Below, piece after piece: positions 56,578 through 64,000 of a stretch of 64,000 nucleotides of DNA. The notes under the pieces are model-generated. The model ran no database searches. It had not been told where the DNA came from and was given only the letters and a program-made list of their open reading frames with translations. Within the stretch, counting starts at the first letter, position 1, and each line of letters opens with the position of its first letter. Source of the DNA: Agrypnia vestita (Eukaryota; Arthropoda; Insecta; Trichoptera; Phryganeidae); NCBI GenBank assembly GCA_016648135.1, contig JADDOH010014801.1, forward strand, positions 1 to 64,000. Direction: 5' to 3'. Both the position numbers and the translations under genes were made by a program.

Positions 56578-56829
56578 CAGGGTTATTCGTAAAACATTAA
56601 TAACCTCGCAGGACTATATTCCTGCCTTGATTATGAGTCGAAAATGTTGTAATGAAAGTCCAACGTTTTACAAAAAATAAGTCGGAAATATTGAAAAAAA
56701 ATGCAAATTTTGATGTCGCATATCTCCTTAACCATTGATATTAGGTCACAATAGCTTGAATATTTTCGACTCATAATCAAGGGAGGAATATAGTCCTGCG
56801 AGGTTATTAATGTTTTACAAATAACCCTG
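56578..56829. mobile_element. Foldback 'CAGGGTTATT', right-arm-biased derivative
   Basis: Flanked by TA on both sides. The left arm is short (to ATGAGTCGAAAATGTTG), while the right arm is long and mirrors 26630-26894. The ends CAGGGTTATTCG and AAATAACCCTG are intact. Confidence 0.8.
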
Positions 56830-57242
56830 TATATGTATTACATGGAACATATTTTATCTTCTGGTGTATCTAAATATCTACCAACCAAAATATTATTTTA
56901 TCCTTCTTTTTCTTTTTCATTTTATTAACGCATATTCTCTCCGTCGACCTCCACTCTCTGCCATGTCTTTTACTTATCGGTAGTATGTGGTTCAATTCAC
57001 CAACTAGCTGATGATTACTTTTCTCGGCTGTCCTCTTCTTAATAACACATAATTGGGAGATGATACCATCCACGGTTATTTTTTAATGAAGCTAATTTTA
57101 TCGAACCGGTATTATGAAGTCACTTGTTTATAATAAAATAAAATAAATAATTTATTTTGCATATTAACCGCAATTTTATTTTAATTTAAGACTTAATTTT
57201 TTCCCTTACGTTAAAACAGTAATTTACAAAAAATATTCTTAT
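56830..57242. other. Spacer, nothing recognised
   Basis: A short minus-strand frame (56870-57073) has a lysine run but no family match. Confidence 0.45.
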
Positions 57243-57365
57243 TCATTTATTTAATATTCACGGAAGACAAACAGCACAACAAAGAAGCATAGAAAACATT
57301 AATATAATATAGAGGGCCAATTACAGGTCTCCACTTTTAAAAATATGTTAATAATGATGAATATG
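57243..57365 (-). repeat. Retroposon 3' end, second copy
   Basis: On the minus strand: TGGAGACCTGTAATTGGCCC, TTTTCTATGCTTCTTTG and ATTAAATAAATG, collinear with 8310-8415. Confidence 0.65.
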
Positions 57366-58823
57366 TTATGAAATATACTTAGGCGTAAGATAATAGTGAA
57401 AATATTATTGTATGAAATAGATACGTAATATAAATTATATACCTGATTGCATTTTTAGAGAGTATAAATAATGTTTACACAGGGAGAACTTGAGTTCGAG
57501 TCCCAAAGTCAAATAAAGTACCTACTTTGGACTTCAGTGAGTACACGTCAATAATTTTATTCGTTGTATATCACATACAACTCAAAATATTTAAATTAAA
57601 ACAGAAATATTTAAAAACTGCTATTACTTATTTGTTTGCTTTATCGCAAAAATTTTGCAGAAACTTACACAAAGGACACAGAATGCTCCTAGTTTACTCT
57701 CAGTACTGTTTTGTTTATGTGAGCGATGCACAGTGCTAACCATACAGCCGCACAGCGGCCGCAACAAGGACATCTAGCAGGAGGCGATCAATCTAGCAAA
57801 TAGTTGACAAACCAGCAGAAGGCGATCGTTAATAAATTAACGCTCTATAAATAAATTAATAAATTAACGCTCTGGTGCAAAATAATCTGAAATTCCGTCT
57901 CATTTATTTTTATCCGCTACCAAATATTTCTCATAAATATTATGATTTTTGTAAGTTTTCAGATTGATTTATTTTTCTTACAAGAATATTTTAAATCTAA
58001 CAGCGTGTATGATAGTATAAAAAATAACAATTAATTTATCTGATATATAAAGAAGTTCTCGTATTTTAAAAGCGGACATTGTCATTATAATGTTAAAGGG
58101 CATCCAGAAGAGTTAGATAAAAAATAAATAATACACATTAGTTGGTGATAATAAATTGATACATATTTAGTTTGACACTCATTTATACATGAATCTGATT
58201 CAGTGTAATTAGACGGTTTTGGATGATTTTTTTTTTTAATTTTCTGAAATATTCAATGTGTATAAATATAATATCTTATTAGTAAAATTTCTTAAATTTT
58301 TTTCCAATGTCAAATATTTTATCCTCAATTTTTCTGTACTACTACTCATCTCAGCGCAGGTGAAATCCTAGTGAAATGAGTTTTCCCTTTCTGTATACCT
58401 GTGTTAATATGTATTTCATGAAACAAATATTAAACAGTAACCGTGTTCTTAGAACATACTTTCATATAAAAATATTGTTAAAATATTAAATGTTGATGCA
58501 TGATAGGAGTTAATTGAAAATATTGATTTTCAGGCGTATTCTAGTAGATATATAATAATTCGTAAGTATATCATATATACGTTAATAAGGAATATTGCTA
58601 AAAAAAACTCCACTTTGAAAAATAAAATATAAAATTATCATTACAAGTTGCGAAATTTGTGTACACTAACTTGTTAATGAGAAAAAATAACAACAGATGT
58701 CTTTAGCAGAGACCAGTTCAATGTATGAAATGGTATTGATTTGAAACATGTATAGAACTTTTAAAAATTTGATAATGTGTGGATTTCCTACGATGGAATT
58801 GGTGAACGATGCATTGTGTAGAG
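57366..58823. other. AT-rich spacer
   Basis: TAATAAATTAACGCTCT is present twice (57828-57875), and GGAGGCGATC/GAAGGCGATC repeats just before it. GAGTTCGAGTCCCAAAG near 57490 is B-box-like without a tRNA head. No gene. Confidence 0.5.
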
Positions 58824-58960
58824 GGATCAATCACTTAAGCCAGCTCATACCAGCCAGGTTGTAAGTCCTGAGCCATCGAAAAGCATACACATTAAGCCAC
58901 TTACATACACTTTTCTTATAAACAAATAGCCTCGTCTCTGTGAGACTTCTTTAATTTATC
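58824..58960 (-). repeat. Dispersed repeat 'ATAGATGTCTCA', copy 4
   Basis: On the minus strand: GAAGTCTCACAGAGACGAGG, TAAGAAAAGTGTATG and GCTGGCTTAAGTGATTG, in the order seen at 9121-9245. Confidence 0.55.
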
Positions 58961-58984
58961 CTTAATTAAATACTAATATATTTC

Positions 58985-59400
58985 TTATTTTTTTCTCCTA
59001 GAGCTCGTCCGGTTATGGGACGTTAGCGATCACAATCTTATAACAGCAAGCTCGAGATAGCTGGACCGTGGATTTCCCAAACCATTGCCTTAACCTTCAC
59101 CATTTCAGCCGGGATGTCCTTCGACTTTAATGATCTTCTGCTCGCAATTTTGCTTTGAATGATGAGTTACAGGATCTGGTACGTCTCTGGATGTCTCATG
59201 ATAATGCCAAAATATTGCATTTTACAGGTTTTATTAATTCAAGGACTTATTTTTCCTTTTTTTTCCGGATCATTACATTGTCATTCGTGACCCTATAAAT
59301 TCAGCTCATTTTTAAAAACCGTCTGTAGATCCACATGCTTCAAGTCGCTTCAGCATTGTTTCAGTGAGTCCATGATTCCATTCCATGTAAAAGTACAGGG
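58985..59400 (-). pseudogene. LINE (RTE-like) pol C-terminal remnant
   Basis: On the minus strand, with stops and shifts: WNHGLTETMLKRLEACG, KMQYFGIIMRHPETYQIL, LIIQSKIASRRSL, then WEIHGPAI. This corresponds in order to the end of RTE-like polymerases (KRLEAFEMW, KLEYFGHxMRHxExYxxLxLIxQGKIxGRRSxGRRR, WLKNLRxWFG). It is a better-preserved example than 54600-54970, and no RT core is attached. Confidence 0.7.
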
Positions 59401-60338
59401 AACACATAGCATCATATTACTCTCATTCAATATAACGCATAAATTTTAGTTGCATTCAAATGAAAAACAAAAAATATAAAATTAAAAAATTGTGCTCCTA
59501 AAAATAACTGCTTTCTTGTTTGATTTCGATACAAAATACCAAAATATCAGATGACACCTTCTTATTAAGGTCACGCTATTCCAACACGAAGATGTGCATA
59601 TGTCTCATTGATATAATATATTTTTTATTTAATTTAATTAATGTAATAAAATGTTCCCATGGCACACGTCATTTAAAATGACGGTGAAAATATTCAAGCA
59701 AACTGGATTTTACTCTCACGACAGATGCCGTTTTGCTTTTACTGAAAACTAGTCCAAGATAAATGTGGTAAGAAGTAGGTTGATTATGTTATTTACTTGA
59801 TACTGACTAAATACTTAATTGATACTTATTTCAGTATTTTTAAAAATTGTTTCAATTAACATTTGAATACTTGAAATATCATGTGTGAGTCATTTAGGAT
59901 TATATTTACCTATATTTTAACAGTCGCTGTCTCGTGATTCAATTCTATATTTAATATTTTGCCTCAGAATTCTGTTCTAAATTTAATAATCGCAACGTTT
60001 TGATGTATCATCATCAGCTATTTTCATCCGCATTTCTCCTGAACTGTTATTTAAGTGAATTATAACGACTCGCTTAAGAGATCATTAACGAAATTAATAA
60101 TTCTCTTGATTTGACCTTCGAAACACAAATACGTGCAATAAATACATTTTAATAATAAAGCTTAATAGATTGTGTAAGCAAATAATTTCACTTCCGTAAT
60201 ATATATTTTCACGACAATTTACTAAGTTCTAAGAGGTGCATGGATCAGTTCTTTCAAAAACATAAAAATACTATTTAAAAAATCACATGTAGGTAGATAT
60301 ATTTATCTCATTTCATTAAACATAACTGAAAGTATGTG
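59401..60338. other. AT-rich spacer, nothing recognised
   Basis: No gene or repeat partner seen. Confidence 0.5.
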
Positions 60339-61313
60339 TGTCTATCCGTGGCGTGCAGGGGTATAAACATAGGTTATTCTGTGATCGACTGTTTACCTAT
60401 ATTAAAAAATATATATACGCTTATACCTATAAGGGTATACACATTTTTTGAATTTTTTTTAACTGTATATAATGAACTGTATATTTTGATTAGCTTCAAT
60501 CCACAAAAATAACTGCACTATAAAGAAGTATTGTAAACAAGATCTTCTAAATAAATAAATATTTAATATATAGGTAATAAGGCAAAAATTTTCAATATAT
60601 TTCGAAGACGATTAAGATATAATTAAATCGGGGATAATACTAATTTCAGACATACGTTTCTTTTCATAAAAATAAATCAAACATTTTATGATATCTTCGA
60701 TGGCAATGTCGTTGTAAATAATCATTATGGTACCTATGACCATTGGATATGACAGATGGTATTCAGCATTTACATTAACCATAGAAACGACAGATAGAAT
60801 TCACGCAGAAAGTTTTGGGTGGAATTTGTAAAAAATATCATTTCTGCAATGGCGTGCGCGTAGTTCTCACCTGGCATAGGATCTTTCGAAGAAACACGCC
60901 ATGAAAAATTTACTTGTCTATTACATAAAACTCGCAGACATAGAGCTAAGTAAAAATACACGGTTCGGGACGAGTTTTATTCGACTTGACTAGATCTATG
61001 GAACAAATTTGTTGGGCGCAAAGAAGTGAGATAAATTAAGAATTGACATGAAGTTAAGTACAGAAAAGTCGGAAATAAAACTTCTAGCCGTAGGACGAAT
61101 TGGGGCTAGAATTTTAAATCGGAAAAAACAGACATGTCACGTTAAACAGAAGCGTCAGAAATAAAACTTCTAGCTGTAGGACGAATTACGGCTAGAATTT
61201 TAAATCAACTTTTTTCTTAAGATAAGGATTATTTAATTAATATTTGTTTCCCAGAATCTTTACTAATGCACAGCTTTTTTACTTGTATTCGCTGCACGCC
61301 ACTAATGTCTATC
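60339..61313. mobile_element. hAT-like non-autonomous element, 959 bp
   Basis: TGTCTATC at 60339-60346 and 61306-61313 is an exact 8-bp duplication. The element spans 60347-61305 with ends CGTGGCGTGCAGGGG and GCTGCACGCCACTAA, giving an 11-bp inverted core GTGGCGTGCAG. An 8-bp target and short GTGGCG-type ends are hAT traits. The interior is non-coding. It includes a tandem duplication (61063-61117 and 61148-61203) sharing ATAAAACTTCTAGC and GGCTAGAATTTTAAATC. The minus-strand frame at 60770-60961 is not recognised. Confidence 0.7.
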
Positions 61314-62220
61314 AATTAACTTTTAAATTTTACAAACTTTGACCGGTTAAAATCTAATTAATAATCAAAGTATAATTAATTATCCTGTCTACACCTCTCC
61401 CCTTTTATATGTGGTCCATTTGTAATGGCACTCTCCCTATGTTTATTATATAGAACAATTTTCAAATTTCAGCTACCTTAAGTTGCACTCTAGGATCTGA
61501 GGAAAATATTAGTATCCCACCCCACTTCTCCTATTATTTCACCACACCTCCCAATTTTTCACATATTGTTATAATATATTTTAAATCGCAAAACTATCGC
61601 CAAAATATTACAAAATTATCAAAATCAACCCCTCCCATTATTTTGCATTTTAAATTATCTGAATCCGGTGACTAGGTTTATTATAAAAATACCTTGTTTC
61701 GATTTATTTAACTGAGTTAAATAATTAAAATTAGAATAAATAATTTAAAATTTATTAAATGTTATTATTGAAATTATGGACTTATGATATTTATTTTATT
61801 TATAAATTGGAAAATTTCTAGATCAATGGAACTATTCTTGTTCATAAAAATCATTTAAATGACGAGCTATATCTATTACACTTTAAAAAAAATTATGTGA
61901 CAACGCGCCATACGTTAGATTCACATTTTTCAATTGTTCAATAAAATGTTTGGTGGTTTGTGTAAATGTTCGTGTTTTATAGGAAAGATAAATTTTTTTT
62001 TCAATATTTTAATATGTTAAAACTCACTTAGAAAAAAATGCTTTTGATGACTTGATGTATATTCCGTTTTTTTTCTCTCTTGCAAACTTCAAATGTAAAA
62101 CACGAAATTAATATATACAAGATTCTTACTTATTGTATATAAAACTATGCGAATAAAATCGTTGTATTAATCTCTTAAAAGATTTAAAACAAATTATAAT
62201 TATAAAAATTACATAATAAG
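61314..62220. other. AT-rich spacer, nothing recognised
   Basis: No gene seen. Confidence 0.5.
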
Positions 62221-62365
62221 AGTAGCTTGTTGGTACAGTCATGACACTCGTCATGACACTCGTCCCATTCTGGGGCACCATCAAGTTAGTCCTGTTTTTA
62301 TAGCACAAGAGTTTAGCTTGTATTGAAAACAGTACGAACATCGATGCGACACGTATTCCGTGTTT
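62221..62365 (+). mobile_element. tRNA-derived SINE, copy 4
   Basis: AGTAGCTTGTTGGTACAGTC head, then ATGACACTCGTC duplicated in tandem where the anticodon region should be, then CCCATTCTGGGGCACC. The shared body TTATAGCACAAGAGTTTAGC ends at GACACGTATTCCGTG. The duplication has disrupted the B box. Confidence 0.7.
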
Positions 62366-62508
62366 CATCTCTATTTTGAAATATATATAATACTAAAAAG
62401 TAAATTAAAGAATTTATTGAAATAAATATCATTTTGTAGTTATACGTGCTGTTTTTGCGTACATTGAAGCATGAATTCAACGTAGAAATGTGTTTTGGAG
62501 AACACTTA

Positions 62509-62597
62509 TTATTTGGGTCACAATCCAAGGATTGGTCTGCACCAAGCACTCGATCTCTCCACTCCTCTCTGTCACCTGCCAGCCTCTTCATTTCTTG
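62509..62597 (-). pseudogene. LINE pol extreme C-terminus, second copy
   Basis: On the minus strand MKRLAGDREEWRDRV, then LGADQSLDCDPNN. It has the same boundaries as 10208-10292 but no stop inside. The host frame continues into unrelated sequence. Confidence 0.6.
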
Positions 62598-64000
62598 ACT
62601 TCTACAGCATCCGATAACCTGGTATATGTAGCTTGGTCCTCGGAAAACACAGAATACTATGATATATTAAAATATGAATAATATGATAATAATTCTAATA
62701 GGAATATTACGAGATATTCTTTTAACTGGCAAAAAAAATATATATTATGCTTACGCAAATATCATGCTGCAATGATCTCACGGCACGCTCCTGCTAAGTA
62801 CACATCACATTTAAATTATAATAAATACGTGAATATTATTCGTTCCTGTCTCTCGTTTAATACGGGTAATTCGACGATGTTAAGAAATAAATTAAGCGGC
62901 GAAGTATCTGCAAAACAATTCGTATTGCAGGTAAATGTCACTGTTGTGTCAACGTTAGTCGCGAGACATTTCACCGCGAGGGAGATTAACACGAATTTGA
63001 TTAGAGATGGCTGTGAATCGATTACTAATGGTGAATTGATTTCGAAAACAAAATTGTAAGTTTTTTATTGACAGAAAATGAATTGGATATGCCAATTATT
63101 ATTTTATTGTGTAAGGTACGTTATATTGTGCAAATATATAATATAAATAGATCAAAATTAAAAATTTAGTATATAATATACATAAAATTCGTGAAATTAA
63201 TGATTAATGATAATATGTGGTGTACAAACGCTAAGACAGCAATATCCAAAAAAATTAATGCAGTCATCGAGTATTACTAATGTACTGAATTCGTGATTTT
63301 ATATGAAACATAGACTATGAATTTATAGGAAACATGATTCTGGAAGAGATAGATACATAAAATCTAGAATTCAGTGTATTTTAAATTAGTAATCCACGGT
63401 GACAGCACTCAAAATATTTTTCTAATGTTGCTACTTTTGCTTTTATACTCCACATATGATGATTTTTTTGGGATCGTTATTGGAATCCTGTGTTATCATT
63501 TCTTTATGTCTATCCGACCTTGCAGCATACCAATATAAAGGTACTGTACACATGCTCATTAGTGGCACGTGAGCTTCTTGAGCCATTGCTGTTTAGTAGC
63601 ATGTCTGTACACACTTAAAGTGTTTTCTCTTATTTAATTATTACTATAGTATATGGAATAGATATAATATATTGTCTCATGTACTCTTAGTGGAGAGGGT
63701 GACTGTCAACCGGAAATGCGGGCAGTGGTTGTGCGGAACACTGTGGGTTGGACGGGCGCCTGCGCTCAGAGCTGAGAGTAATAGTGAGCTTTTAACCTTA
63801 TAGTAGTCCTTATTAGAGAGGTATATGTCCATGAATTGTTGTGATCTAGACTTGACTGAAAGATATTTAAAAAGTTATTTTAGAACTGGTAAAACAAAAA
63901 ATAGATTCATATAAATAGAATATATAATTGAATAAATCACACACACGGCGACTCAATCAATTGATTTTTTTAATGATTGAACAATATCGTGCCTCGATAT
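62598..64000. other. Spacer, nothing firmly recognised
   Basis: The + frame at 62772-63059 (95 codons) has mixed composition and no known domain. Bases 63690-63790 are GC-richer (CGGAAATGCGGGCAGTGG) without a convincing frame. Either might contain an exon that I cannot support. Confidence 0.4.

Noticed and set aside
57485..57515. B-box-like GAGTTCGAGTCCC as a tRNA or SINE
   Set aside because: No A box, acceptor pairing or SINE body is present.
63690..63790. GC-rich patch as a terminal exon
   Set aside because: Short frames on both strands, no acceptor or donor in a fitting place, and no recognisable protein text.

Overview
The window looks like a piece of an AT-rich eukaryotic nuclear genome, most likely an insect and probably a moth or butterfly (Lepidoptera). 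The reasons are: no bacterial-style gene packing; one short GC-rich exon followed by a canonical splice donor; tRNA-derived SINEs; mariner, hAT-like, TTAA-target and Harbinger-like elements; RTE-like and CR1/Daphne-like LINE fragments; a Penelope-like fragment; and very frequent TAGGTAC/TACCTA words, which I associate with lepidopteran DNA. The order is an inference. Most of the 64 kb is non-coding and filled with transposable-element debris.

Host gene content is minimal. The only convincing host coding sequence is a first coding exon at 26021-26157 (+). It encodes a short N-terminus and a hydrophobic, probably membrane-spanning segment, and ends at a GTAAGC donor. I see no partner exon, so the following intron probably crosses most or all of the rest of the window. 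Three other CpG-richer islands (2735-2990, 34600-34760, 35860-36141) look like possible promoters or non-coding first exons on the + strand. Two short minus-strand open frames (1915-2079, 22172-22372) may be exons or relics, but I do not recognise them.

Layout. 0-5 kb: a degraded retroelement gag-like block, a small lysine-rich frame, a CpG island and a 0.6-kb foldback element. 5-20 kb: sparse LINE tails, a retroposed insertion with a 12-bp target duplication (13.0-13.3 kb), a perfect 106-bp inverted repeat (15.2-15.55 kb), a 480-bp MITE and a SINE. 19.5-20.3 kb: five tandem units of about 130 bp. 24-29 kb: the host exon among foldback and MITE copies. 30.7-32.9 kb: a 5'-truncated LINE with an undamaged reverse-transcriptase frame. 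33-41 kb: SINE, MITEs, LINE tails and a second foldback copy. 42.35-43.64 kb: a complete mariner whose transposase has one frameshift. 44.7-47 kb: a Penelope-like fragment nested inside another repeat, followed by two tandem copies of a third family. 47-64 kb: LINE tails, SINEs, a third foldback derivative and a 959-bp hAT-like element with 8-bp target duplications.

There is no operon or gene cluster. The interest lies in how repeat copies inside the window explain one another: empty versus filled sites, symmetric versus asymmetric foldbacks, and tail-to-tail composites. I found no convincing new multi-gene system.
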